Notes under the pieces: generated by a model
Told to the model about the DNA's origin: nothing
Seen by the model: only the letters and a program-made list of their open reading frames with translations
Databases searched by the model: none
Source: Rehmannia glutinosa
Lineage: Eukaryota; Streptophyta; Magnoliopsida; Lamiales; Orobanchaceae
Reading direction: 5' to 3'
Assembly: GCA_016081115.2 (NCBI GenBank)
Contig: JABTTQ020001795.1
Location: 744,001-808,000, forward strand
DNA: 64,000 nt
Made by a program: the position numbers and the translations under genes
Shown: positions 10,986 to 21,738 of the stretch, in pieces
Layout: each line of letters starts with the position of its first letter
How positions within the stretch are numbered: position 1 is the first letter of the stretch

Positions 10986-11335
10986 TGATGCAGGTAGAAG
11001 TGAGAACAAAGATAAAAACTCACCTCGTACGTTGATTCTACAAGAATACCGTAAGAGAGAGAATCATTGAGGGAAACCCTCGTTTTATTTCTTTGTAATC
11101 GAAAAACTGCTTCTTCCATAATAAAAGGTGCTTAAATACTTAAAACTTCTAAGACTCCTACAAGTAGAATTAGTCTGTTAAAGGAATACTAAAGAAACAA
11201 ACTACCGTCAATAACTAAACAAAATATACTAAACTACTAAAACTTAAACAAATAATTTATAATTACGTAGTGATCAACTTAAACAAATATACGATTTTAG
11301 CTTTAATGGGAGTTTTCATATCCTTATCTCCATTA
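10986..11335 (-). repeat. Array LTR 3
   Basis: Starts TGATGCAGGTAGAAG only four bases (TTAC) after LTR 2. The two LTRs stand back to back with no internal region between them, which a simple insertion does not produce. Confidence 0.85.
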
Positions 11336-11444
11336 TTCTCTCCGGGATCGAGACGATTCGTCCTCGAATGGAAGGGAGATCATCACGAGAAAAAATATAA
11401 AACCATGGAGGGGTGCAAGGAGGACGAGACGAGAAAATAACATG

Positions 11445-11687
11445 AATAGCAGCTTTCCTCTCATCAATTTGAGTCACGCAACCAACCCAAACAAATAAAT
11501 CATCACCACAATCCAATAAATAACATTTGTTATTTTCGTGAATTGACTTGGAAAATACACCATCTATACCCTTAACTTGACCGTCAATTATACTATAAAT
11601 TTGGGAAGGAGTCTTTTCCAGAATGATATTATCTTCAGTAGCAACCTTGTTTTCAATTGGAGCAAACCCTTCAAACAGGAACAAAAA
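11445..11687 (-). pseudogene. Captured villin (gelsolin-repeat) fragment, copy 1
   Basis: On the minus strand the frame reads FEGFAPIENKVATEDN, then TPSQIYSIIDGQVK, then SKSIHENNKCYLLDCGDDLF, then VWVGCVTQIDERKAA. This is the C-terminal part of a gelsolin-like repeat of plant villins, which bundle and sever actin filaments. The phrases NNKCYLLDCG, FVWVG and VTQ..ERKAA are characteristic. No intron is seen across about 80 codons. The fragment sits inside a retroelement internal region with LTRs on both sides, so it is captured host sequence and not a resident gene. The ORF continues into element sequence on each side. Confidence 0.85.
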
Positions 11688-12228
11688 TTCAACAAGAATC
11701 TGACGCAACTTGTAATTTCCCATCAGCAACAATGGCAACATTGTAACCGTCTTGACCCTCCTCGTCAAATTTTGATGGTTTTTCATAGTCAACCGTCGAA
11801 ATTGAATTATCACCTTCCTTATCAAAGATAGGTGGCCCATCATAACCATCGATCTCCTCATCAAAGTTTGGAGGTTCTTCGCTGCCAACCTCCGTTATAG
11901 TATCATCATATTCCTCATCAAAAATAGGTGGTCCGTTCTATCCATCATCTTCAACTTCACCAGAAAATAAATCATCCATGTCCGTGGAATAGGTTTTCAA
12001 TGGAGTGAACTGTATAGGCACAACATCGTAGGAAAACTCACAACCACCAAGAAATCATTTTTCAATAAGTCTCTTGATTTCTTGATATTGGATGCGCACA
12101 ATATTGATATGTTTGGCCAAAAAGTCGATCTGCTGACAAATCTGAGCAATGTCATTACTCGTAGCTTCAAAACCCAAGTGGTATAGAGATGACATATTAA
12201 GGATCGTAGCCAGTCTCTGGATACCAAC

Positions 12229-12581
12229 TGCGGCAGGCAGAAGCGAGAACAAAGATAAAAGCTCACCTCGTACGTTGATTCTACAAGAATAACGTAAGAG
12301 AGACAATCATTGAGAGAAACCCTCGTTTTATGTCTTTGTAATCGAAAAACTGCTTCTTCCATAATTAAAGGTGCTTAAATACTTAAAACTTCTAAAACTC
12401 CTACTACAAGTAGAATTAGTCTGTTAAAGGAATACTAAAGAAACAAACTACCGTCAATAACTAAACAAAATATACTAAACTACTAAAACTTAAACAAATA
12501 ACTTATAATTACGTAGTGATCAACTTAAACAAATATACGACTTTAGCTTTAATGGGAGTTTTGATATCCTTATCTCTATCA
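12229..12581 (-). repeat. Array LTR 4
   Basis: TGCGGCAGGCAGAAGCG to CTCTATCA; the first bases differ from the TGATGCAGG of the others. PBS-like GTTGGTATCCAGAGACT precedes it at 12213-12229 (minus strand). Confidence 0.85.
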
Positions 12582-12689
12582 TTCTCTCCGGGATCAAGAC
12601 GATTCATCCTCGAATGAAGGGAGATCATTACGAGAAAAAATATAAAACCATGGAGGGGTGCGAGGAGGACGAGACGAGAAAATAACATG

Positions 12690-12932
12690 AATAGCAGCTT
12701 TCCTCTCATCAATTTGAGTCACTCAACCAACCCAAACAAATAAATCATCACCACAATCCAATAAATAACATTTGTTATTTTCGAGAATTGACTTGGAAAA
12801 TACACCATCTGTACCCTTAACTTGACCGTCAATTATACTATAAATTTGGGAAGGAGTCTTTTTCAGAATGATATTATCTTCAGTAGCAACCTTGTTTTCA
12901 ATTGGAGCAAACCATTCAAACACGAACAAAAA
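12690..12932 (-). pseudogene. Captured villin fragment, copy 2
   Basis: Same segment as copy 1, with FEWFAPIENKV, SKSILENNKCYLLDCG and FVWVG. A stop codon follows directly (TGA at 12723-12725 on the minus strand), where copy 1 has cysteine. It is nearly identical to copy 3, so these two units share a recent ancestor. Confidence 0.83.
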
Positions 12933-13472
12933 TTCAACAAGAATCTGATGCAACTTGTAATTTCCCATCAGCAACAATGGCAACATTGTAACAATCTTGA
13001 CCCTCCTCGTCAAATTTCGATGGTTTTTCATAGTCAACCATCAAAATTGTATCATCACCTTCCCTATCAAAGATAGGTGGCCCATCATAACCATCGATCT
13101 TCTCATCAAAGTGTGGAGGTTCTTTGTTGCCAACCTCCATTATAATATCATCATTTTACTCATCAAAAATAGGTGGTCCGTTATATCCATCATCTTCAAC
13201 TTCACCAGAAAATAAATCATCCATGTCCGTGGAATAGGTTTTCAACGGAGTGAACTGTATAGGCACAACATCGTAGGCAAACTCACAACCACCAAGAAAT
13301 CATTTTTCAATAAGTCTCTTGATTTCTTGATATTGGATATGCACGATATTGATTTGTTTGGCCGCCAAAAAGATCTGGCGACAAATCGAGCAATGTCATT
13401 GCTCGTAGCTTCAAAACCCAAGTGGTATAGAGGTGACATATTAAGGATCGTGAGCGATCTCTGGATACCCGG

Positions 13473-13846
13473 TGATGCAGCGAAGCGAGAAATCGAAGCA
13501 ATGTCATTGCTCGTAGCTTCAAAGCTCACCTCGCACGTTGATTCTACACGAATACCATAAGAGAGACAATAATTGAGAGAAACCTCGTTTTATTTCTTTG
13601 TAATCGAAAAATCGCTGAATCTTCCATAATTAAAGGTGCTTAAATACTTAAAACTTCTAAAACTCCTACTACAAGTAGAATTAGTCTGTTAAAGGAATAC
13701 TAAAGAAACAAACTACCGTCAATAACTAAACAAAATATACTAAACTACTAAAACTTAAACAAATAACTTATAATTACGTAGTGATCAACTTAAACAAATA
13801 TACGACTTTAGCTTTAATGGGAGTTTTGATATCCTTATCTCTATCA
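13473..13846 (-). repeat. Array LTR 5, with internal sequence copied in
   Basis: Near its left end the usual bases after GCGAGAA are replaced by AGCAATGTCATTGCTCGTAG. That segment belongs to the PBS-side internal region (compare 13388-13412). LTR 6 has the same change, so it marks shared ancestry of these two units. Confidence 0.85.
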
Positions 13847-13954
13847 TTCTCTCCGGGATCAAGACGATTCATCTTCGAATGAAGGGAGATCATTACGAGA
13901 AAAAATATAAAACCATGGAAGGGTGCGAGGAGGACGAGACGAGAAAATAACATG

Positions 13955-14197
13955 AATAGCAGCTTTCCTCTCATCAATTTGAGTCACTCAACCAACCCAA
14001 ACAAATAAATCATCACCACAATCCAATAAATAACATTTGTTATTTTCGAGAATTGACTTGGAAAATACACCATCTGTACCCTTAACTTGACCGTCAATTA
14101 TACTATAAATTTGGGAAGGAGTCTTTTTCAGAATGATATTATCTTCAGTAGCAACCTTGTTTTCAATTGGAGCAAACCATTCTAACACGAACAAAAA
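13955..14197 (-). pseudogene. Captured villin fragment, copy 3
   Basis: Same payload as copy 2 with the same stop after FVWVG (TGA at 13988-13990 on the minus strand). The few differences include LEWFAPIENKV in place of FEWFAPIENKV. Offset from copy 2 is 1265 bases, the repeat period of the array. Confidence 0.83.
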
Positions 14198-14735
14198 TTC
14201 AACAAGAATCTGACGCAACTTGTAATTTCCCATCAGCAACAATGGCAACATTGTAACAATCTTGACCCTCCTCGTCAAATTTCGATGGTTTTTCATAGTC
14301 AACCATCAAAATTGTATCATCACCTTCCCTATCAAAGATAGGTGGCCCATCATAACCATCGATCTTCTCATCAAAGTGTGGAGGTTCTTTGTTGCCAACC
14401 TCCATTATAATATCATCATTTTACTCATCAAAAATAGGTGGTCCGTTATATCCATCATCTTCAACTTCACCAGAAAATAAATCATCCATGTCCGTGGAAT
14501 AGGTTTTCAACGTGAGTGAATCAGATAGCACAACATCGTAGGCAAACTCACAACCACCAAGAAATCATTTTTCAATAAGTCTCTTGATTTCTTGATATTG
14601 GATATGCACGATATTGATTTGTTTGGCCAGCAAGGATCTGCTGACAAATCTGAGCAATGTCATTGCTCGTAGCTTCAAAACCCAAGTGGTATAGAGGTGA
14701 CATATTAAGGATCGTAGCGATCTCTCGGATACCGG

Positions 14736-15107
14736 TGACGCAGCAGCGAGCGAGAAATCGAGCAATGTCATTGCTCGTAGCTTCAAAGCTCACCTCGTAC
14801 GTTGATTCTACACGAATACCATAAGAGAGACAATAATTGAGAGAAACCCTCGTTTTATTTCTTTGTAATCGAAAAACTGAATCTTCCATAATAAAAGGTG
14901 CTTAAATATTTAAAATTCTAAGACTCCTACTACAAGTAGAATTAGTCTGTTAAATGAATACTAAAGAAACAAACTACCGTCAATAACTAAACAAAATATA
15001 CTAAACTACTAAAACTTAAACAAATAACTTATAATTACATAGTGATCAACTTAAACAAATATACGACTTTAGCTTTAATGGGAGTTTTCATATCCCTATC
15101 TCCATCA
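14736..15107 (-). repeat. Array LTR 6 (outermost)
   Basis: TGACGCAGCAGCGAG to CTCCATCA, followed by TSD AATTC at 15108-15112. It carries the same internal-sequence replacement as LTR 5 near 14757-14787. Confidence 0.85.
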
Positions 15108-15487
15108 AATTCGGAGAAAAATTGGCCCCGACCGTTCAAGTTCCAAATTTGATTTGATCACGGCCTGTTTGTGGAGATCACGCACAAGGGCACTATAATT
15201 CGACCCTAATGATAACATGCGAATCACGTGCATGGTAAACGTGCGCGGTAAAAATTTGCTAGACTTACCTTTAGGGTATTACGGTAATGCAACAATATGA
15301 CCAGCAAAAGTCTCAACGGAAAAAATAGTGTGCGCCAGCCCATTAGGGTATGCAATAAGGCTAGTGAAAGAAGCAAAAAACCAAGTCACCGTAGATTATT
15401 CAAGATCGACGATCGATTTTCTTGCTACAAACTCTAGAGCTAAACTTGCAAGTCCATGGAACTTCATCATATCAGATATATCGAAAG
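15108..15487 (+). pseudogene. BAHD acyltransferase, fragment 2
   Basis: It continues fragment 1 in frame once the array and its duplicated AATTC are set aside. Readable motifs are LITACLWRSRTRAL, RITCMVNVRGKN, LPLGYYGNATI, SPLGYAIRLVKEAK and WNFIISDISKV. These match the LTACLWR and GYYGN blocks of BAHD enzymes. Two in-frame stops lie here: TAA at 15196-15198 (CAA expected) and TGA at 15298-15300. The fragment is cut at 15487 by the LTR of copia element F, just before the conserved DFGWG region. Confidence 0.88.
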
Positions 15488-16049
15488 TGTTGGAAAAATT
15501 GTTGAAAGTTCGAATATTTGGAGGAAACAACCAAAAGCTTAAGTCCTGAGGCGTGCGAAAAATAGCAATGTCCTTAAGGATTTATTTTCGTAATCCCCCA
15601 GGATTCAACATGAAGTAGAACGACAAAATTAGACACAAATAAATGTAACCCAGCAACGAATAAGAGGTTCTAAAGGCAAGAAGAAGTGAAATATGTGATC
15701 TTTTTGTGATCTGATCTCTCACCTTCTTTCTGCACAATTGAGATGATATTAATACCAATTAAGCTGACCACTTTTTCCATAAAATCAGGGTTTAATTGTG
15801 TAGTGGAGAAAAAGGATGACTTTATTGAGAAATTTAAGGAAAAGGTATAATATTCCCTATTCCATTAAGGTTTGATAAAAAATGATACTGCACATTTCCG
15901 TAGGCCAAATTATAGGAACCAAATTTTGATTAATGTTTGAATAAGCCAGATGAATTGGTCACTCTCTGATAAGCTTGAAAGACCAAGTCAAAAATTTAAA
16001 ATCAAAAGTGGAGTAGCAAATCTTTTAAAACACTTCTCTATGTACAACA
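15488..16049 (-). repeat. LTR of element F (3' LTR on minus strand)
   Basis: Starts TGTTGGAAAAATTG and ends TGTACAACA; closely similar to 21176-21738 along its full length. Confidence 0.88.
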
Positions 16050-16060
16050 ATCCCCCACAT
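16050..16060 (-). other. Polypurine tract of element F
   Basis: On the minus strand ATGTGGGGGAT directly precedes the LTR start TGTTGTACA. This fixes the orientation of F. Confidence 0.8.
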
Positions 16061-16619
16061 GTTTTAAAAGATTTAAAAAGAATAAGATGGGCTGATTTGC
16101 TGGGTTACTAAAATGAGTGTAGAATGCATCGAATCTGGTGTCTTTTGGACTATGAACCAGACCTAGAAAGATAATATTTAACGTACAAAGTTTTGATGAA
16201 GCTTGTAGCATCTATGAACCAATAGCTCTTTATTGTAAGTTAAAATCTTATTAATCACATTACACCCTCTCAAAATTTTGTCGTTCAATGCGGTTTTGCG
16301 CTAATAGGCCATGCGCGTGCCTGATTTTCATGAGTGCTCTAGAGACATGCGAAAGTCTCATAGGAGCAGCCCCACTCCACACTCATATAGGTGAATTTCA
16401 TCAAGTATATTTTGCAAGTAAATATACCACCCTTAAGGGATATAAAATTCATTAAGAGAATTTAACTCAACCCTCGTACTTCCATTCTAGCACTTCTCAC
16501 ACCATAGGAATGGACAATCAACTGTTGTGCTAGCAGAATTAACAAGTGACATGTTATTACCCATATGAACCTCATTCATAGGATCTCCAATCACAAAGGT
16601 TGGGTTTATATCACTGTTA

Positions 16620-17640
16620 ATTTATTAATTGGCTTAAGTCCATTCCCCTCGATGTCTCAATAATTAATTTTTTTTCAAAGGTTTAGTCAGAGAATCGGCC
16701 AAATTCACTTCTGACTTCACATAATAAATGGATATAACTCCATCTTTTAACAGCTGTTTAACCACGTCTCAGACAAATATGTTTATTTTTACTATTAAAG
16801 GTTTTACTCTTTGCAATTGTAATTGTTGCTTGACTATTACAATGCATAGACACTGAAGGTGTTAGTTTTGAACCCAACGGAATATCTACTAAGAAGTTTT
16901 TAACCATTTAGCCTCATTGTCAGCCAACAAACTCGGTCTTCATAGAAAATTAACTATAATAGTTTGTTTAGCTGACTTCCAAGTAATTGCACCCCCATAA
17001 AGAGTGAATATATAACCACTAGTGGATTTTTATCTCATCTGAATTATATATCCAGTTGACATCACTAAATCCCTCTAATACGGAGAAAAATCCACTATAC
17101 CATAATTCATGGTACCTCTCAATTATTTCATTAGTCTGACTAAAACAGTCCAATGATCACGGTTGGGATTATATGTATATATGCTCAATTGATACACAAC
17201 ACAAATTATGTCAACGTGAAAATTTCATAAAATGCAACAGATTCCCAATAATCTGTGCATACTCAGATTGAGCTACAAAATCAACAAGATTTTTCTTTAA
17301 TCGAGTATTAACACCATAAGCACTCACAAGTTTGACATTGAAATGTCCAAACTTCTTAACTCACAGTTTTGACATAGAATGTCCAAACTTCTTAAGAAGT
17401 TTCTCAGCATAATGTTCTTGAGACAATATTATGATATCATCCACTCTTATGATTTTAAGGCTCAATATTACACATATTTTGCCCACATATCCCTCATTTT
17501 AAATTTAGAAGCAAGTAACTCTTTAGTTTTATATATTAAATAAAGCTTAGTATCAAATGTGAGCATGCAATCCGCATATACATACTCATGATCACCAAAT
17601 TTTATATATCTATTTACTTCAACAAAAGTAAAATTATCAG
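16620..17640 (-). pseudogene. pol: Copia RT (C-terminal part) and RNase H of element F
   Basis: Read from right to left on the minus strand, in shifting frames: KELLASKFKMRDM (RT), VAQSEYAQIIGNLLHFM, NPNRDHWT, EGFSDVNWI (degenerate, with one frameshift), STSGYIFTLYGGAITW and KSAKQTI. These are copia RT and RNase H landmarks. Many stops and frameshifts make it non-functional. The region 17640-18456 to its right is too decayed to assign, and the 16061-16620 segment is untranslated 3' sequence. Confidence 0.8.
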
Positions 17641-18456
17641 ACAATAAAATTTTGATTAGGCACCCCCACATTTTTAAACATTCAAGGCTATGATTATATC
17701 AAATTATCAATAGCTTAATGAATTCATCAACACTTAAAGGATTCACCCCAAGCACATGTTACATAATGGTATAACCACAATCAATCAAAGGTATTCACAT
17801 CATGCTCATTATATCTCATGCATTTTTCTTTTTCGAAACTCAGCAGAAGTTTACTAGACTTCGTCAACCGATCAAAAACTTCATCTTCAGTTTAGTTATA
17901 CTCGTAAATTATAAATCCAGCAAGACTAAACTGAAGAAACATACTTTTGCATTTCCTACATGCTCCATATCTTGATGTTATACCAACAACCAAGAAAATA
18001 TAAAAGCAGAAACAATATAATCGAATAAATAGGAAAATAGTTGATTGTGTTGAACTAATCATATTTTTGCAGCAATGCCATATATTTGTGCTTCTCGAAT
18101 ATTAACACATGGATGCACTGGCTTGAAAAAGTTTCCACCAATTGGACAATTCAGAATAATTATTAGATATTACACACAAGTAACACAGTGGTGAAACAAT
18201 TTTTGTCAATTGATGTAAATAGATCTACTTATGCACTGAAACAAGTAGAATAACACTAGCATGAAATTGAATGGTGAATTATAATTAATATACATGTTCG
18301 TACATTTACCTTGAATGAACCACTAAATCGATGTTGTATTTCCGCAACAGATGATTCAGAAACTCCATTCAATCAGTTTTCACATAAAAATTAGACATTT
18401 TCACAGTGGTATACACACATATTTTTCTCAAACAAATATGTTCTACTAAATAAAAA

Positions 18457-19962
18457 GGCAAAATTATTTTTTTAGTCCTTTAAGTGGACACACTTGGAGA
18501 TTTGGTCCTATTTTTTTTGTAATTTTGAATTCAGTCCTTTAAGTGGAAAATTTTCGGATTTTTGGTCCTGTAACCTGCTATGGGAGGTAAATTTAACCTG
18601 TTGGCTGACTTGACATTTTGTTTTAATTAAAATATTAATTTTAAAGAAAAATGGTGAGTGGCATCCTAGGTGATATATATTTAGGGGAAAAAAATTAATA
18701 AGTCCAACTTGGCATTTTGATTCCTATTATTTCTTTATGAAAAATAAATATAAAAATTTTCCAAAAACAAAAGTTATGTAAACACAGTTAAATTATTATC
18801 TTTAAATAAAAATATTCAAAATTCAATAACAGTTTAATTACTATTTTTTATAAAATACTGCTTAATTTCAAAAAACAGAAATAAATTATATATATAGCTT
18901 AATTATAAATAAAACATAAATCTTTTATAATATTAATAATTTCAGAAATATATTGGGTGTGTCAAAATATATTTTTTCTCGTTTTCATTTTCACCCTCTT
19001 CTGTCTTCTCCATTTTTCATATGTCCGCTCGCCGCCGTCAGCCATGGCATCTCATTCTTCTCGTTTTTCTTTTCTTCTTCTTCATTTCTTCCCCACTCTT
19101 TACCCACCAGCGCCTCACCAGTCTCGCTCAGCCACCCACAACCAGACCATGCTTCAACTTTTTTTTAAAGCAAATGTGGAGTGGCTATGGCCATATGAAG
19201 TTTGAGAAGGTGATGTTGACGGAGGTGAGATTGGGGCGGTTAAACAAGGAATAAAATTGATTACAATAATTTAGGAAGAATAAATAAGAAAAAGGAAAGA
19301 ATAAAAAAGAAAGTAGGGATTTTACAATAAAAGATAGTGTCTTATTGTATTTTACAATTTTTTTTTTTGAATTGAACTAAGAATAAACTGTAAAATAATT
19401 TGGTACTTTAAATCTTATTCTTTCTTTTTTATATAAAATTGCAAAGTTTGTTATTTTAAAAAATAATCTTGAATTATATTTTAATAATCAATTAAATACA
19501 TAGTTATTTTAGAATTTATACATTTAATAATTATAAAAAAAATATATTCAAATGTTAAAATTTATTAACATTTGTATTTTATAATTTTACTATAATTATT
19601 CGAAACATATATTAGATTTGTATATAAGTTTATCAAACACATTTGTAATCTAATATAAAGGATCTCAAAATACTGATAAAAAACATAATATAAAGGATCA
19701 AAATGCAAAGTTGGATTGTTTTTCCTTTTATTTCCCTAATGGAGTATCACATAGGATGTCACTCAGCATTTTTCTTTAAAATTAATTTTTTAATTAAAAC
19801 AAAATGCCAAGTCAGCCAACAGGTTAAATTTACCTCGTATAGCAGGTCACATGACCAAAAATCCGAATTTTTCCACTTAAAGGACTAAATTCAAAATTGC
19901 AAAACAAATAGGACAAAATCTCCAAGTGTATCCACTTAGAGGACTAAAAAAATAATTTTGCC
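18457..19962. mobile_element. Mutator-like non-autonomous element (candidate Pack-MULE)
   Basis: Terminal inverted repeats of at least about 235 bp begin GGCAAAATTATTTTTTTAG at both ends. A perfect 9-bp duplication, AAATAAAAA, flanks them (18448-18456 and 19963-19971). Long TIRs starting GG with a 9-bp TSD are diagnostic of Mutator-like elements. No transposase is present. The centre (about 18950-19260) is richer in G and C than the rest and could be captured DNA. It lies inside element F and is therefore younger than F. Confidence 0.9.
18950..19260 (+). other. Possible captured sequence inside the Mutator-like element
   Basis: Short overlapping ORFs of 70-80 codons lie here, including MSARRRQPWHLILLVFLFF and a serine/histidine-rich frame. 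They are hydrophobic and low in complexity, and I cannot match them to a family. The composition jump relative to the AT-rich TIRs is the only reason to suspect capture. Confidence 0.3.
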
Positions 19963-19971
19963 AAATAAAAA

Positions 19972-20600
19972 TTATAAGAAATGCATACTAACACATTTTC
20001 CCGTCAACTAGTACAATCACAAGAAATGTCTAATAATTATCACAAATAATAATTGATCCCCAAATATGTGCAAGTTCATGAAATGTCCAGAAAGCATATA
20101 TCCTGATAGCTACAAATCTCAAAAATAAAGGCACTAGGACTTGAGGAAAAGTTCATTTCTTAAAACCCTATCCCAAAATTAAAATGCAAATGAAAAAAGG
20201 AATGATCTTCACATTGAAAAAAGAAAAACTTCAGTTTCATTAGTGTGTGAGTGGACATTTGCGTGTGTTAACGAGATCCCCCAAAAGCACACACATCAAA
20301 AGAGGAACAAGAAACACAAAATCATAAACACACTTGAATTCACAGACGAGATTGACATATTGATAAATCTCCTCATAAATTACCTGTCCACATTGGGCTA
20401 ACCTCCGAGAACCACCCGGCATAACAGCGGAGATGCTCTCCAGTACGTACCCCTTCGATGCGCCGCCGTTGTTAACTTCCATCTCGACTGAATCACTAGC
20501 TCAGAAGTTTTTGTTGTTCGGCTTGCTGTTCCATGGCGTTTTTGCGAGCCTTGACACGAACAGAAACAGCACACCAAACTCTCCGAACAGGGAAAACCAC
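19972..20600 (-). other. Unassigned sequence in element F
   Basis: No recognised domain. A frame from 20482 leftwards (MEVNNGGASKGYVLESISAVM) ends near a donor-like CAGGTAATTT at about 20383 on the minus strand. It could be an exon of the same captured gene as 20600-21140, or of another one. 19972-20230 holds nothing I can support. Confidence 0.3.
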
Positions 20601-21140
20601 TCTGTGCCGTCACTCCATCGCCTTAATCCTTACCTTCCTCCACCGATTCTCGTCGCCGAGTTGACTCAGAACCACCCTTAATCCGGGCAGGCTCCAATTT
20701 TCACTCCACTCCAGAAAACACTTAGATTGTTCTTCACATTGTTTTCTGCAAAAGCACACGGTCTGAGAAGCTCCTGAGTTGCTATCGCGGTTCGGAAGTC
20801 TCCACAAGCGTAAATAGCAGGCACTGTGAATCTAAGAAAGAGAAGAATGAGAAACGATGGGTTTTGCGGTGTGGATAAGTTCGCCGGCACCGATTCTCCG
20901 AGAGGCTAAGACGCCTCGGCCGACATACTCGGTGATTTCGACGCGGACTGGAGGCGGCGAATGTAGCATCGGCATCGACGCAGAGGCAGAAGTGGAAAAG
21001 GACGTCAAAAACGATAGTGTTTCGATGTACGAGTGGTAGAGTTTCTGAAAATGGACAGCCCAACGGCAACAACGGGCTAAGCGTAACATTTTCTTGAGGT
21101 TTTTGTAAGGGTTGGTATTGTTTGGCAGAAAACATTTTTC
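20600..21140 (-). pseudogene. ATXR4-like SET-domain gene fragment (broken)
   Basis: On the minus strand an ATG at 21087-21089 opens MLRLARCCRWAVHF, which looks like an organelle-targeting leader. Then come SPPPVRVEITEYVGRGVLA and SRRIGAGELIHTAKPIVSH. This resembles the N-terminal SET-domain start of ATXR4 (SDG38-type) proteins. A stop follows at 20832-20834. The cysteine-rich part continues in other frames (CFCRKQCEEQSKCFLEWSE near 20720-20770), so at least two frameshifts are present. The rest of the SET domain is missing. It lies between F internal sequence and the F 5' LTR, about 90 bases from the LTR. This suggests capture by F or a chance deletion joining the two. Confidence 0.65.
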
Positions 21141-21175
21141 TCGTGTTTCGAACTCTCAAAATAATTCCTTAAGAT

Positions 21176-21738
21176 TGTTGGAAAAATTGGTGAAAGTTCG
21201 AAAATTTGGAGGAAACAACCAAAAGCTTAACTCATGAAGCGTGCGAAAAATAACACTGTCCTTAAGGATTTATTTTCGTAATCTCTCAGGATTTAATAGG
21301 GAGTAGAACGACAAAATTAGACAGAAATAAATGTAACCCAGCAACGAATAAGAGGTTCTAAAGGCAAGAAGAAGTGAAATAGTTGATCTTTTTGTGATTT
21401 GATCTCTCACCTTCTTTCTGCACTTTTGAGATGATATTAATACCAATTAAGCCGACCAATTTTTCCATAAAATCAGGGTTTAATTGTGTAGTGGAGAAAA
21501 AGGATGACTTTATTGAGAAATTTAAGGAAAATGTAGAATATTCCCTATTCCATTAAGGTTTGATAAAAAAATGATACTGCACATTTCCGTAGGCCAAATT
21601 ATAGGAACAAACTTTTGAATAATGTTTGAATAAGCAAGATGAATTGGTCAATCTCTGATAAGCTTGAAAGACCAAGTCAAAAAGTTAAAATCAAAAGTGG
21701 AGTAGCAAATCTTTTAAAATACTTCTCTTTGTACAACA
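21176..21738 (-). repeat. LTR of element F (5' LTR on minus strand)
   Basis: Starts TGTTGGAAAAATTGG and ends TTTGTACAACA. No tRNA-iMet primer site follows it on the minus strand, so the normal leader has been replaced. Confidence 0.88.

Larger units (their letters stand above)
9149..15107 (-). mobile_element. Tandem array of a non-autonomous LTR retroelement carrying gene fragments
   Basis: Six LTRs of about 330-375 bp alternate with short internal regions. All are read on the minus strand, with PBS-like TTGGTATYCAGAGAC (tRNA-iMet type) and a purine tract ending GGAGAGAAT. The order by plus coordinate is LTR 9149, internal 1, LTR 10628, 4-bp spacer, LTR 10986, internal 2, LTR 12229, internal 3, LTR 13473, internal 4, LTR ending 15107. 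The outermost flanks share the 5-bp TSD AATTC (9144-9148 and 15108-15112). This indicates one original insertion that grew in place. No gag, protease or pol domain is recognised. Internal regions share acidic GYDGPPIFDEE-type repeats and a shared 3' tail, with different payloads between. Confidence 0.88.
15488..21738 (-). mobile_element. Element F: copia LTR retrotransposon with foreign insertions
   Basis: Two LTRs of 562 and 563 bp (15488-16049 and 21176-21738) begin TGTTGG and end ACAACA. A purine tract on the minus strand borders the left LTR. RT and RNase H relics follow, then 1.5 kb of Mutator-like element and an ATXR4-like gene fragment adjacent to the right LTR. No primer binding site, gag, protease or integrase is recognisable where expected. 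The element cuts the BAHD coding region. The flanks GAAAG and GAGTG do not form a clean TSD. Confidence 0.85.

Noticed and set aside
18953..19254. Three overlapping ORFs of 70-80 codons as genes
   Set aside because: Low complexity, overlapping in all frames, inside a Mutator-like element; kept only as possible captured DNA.
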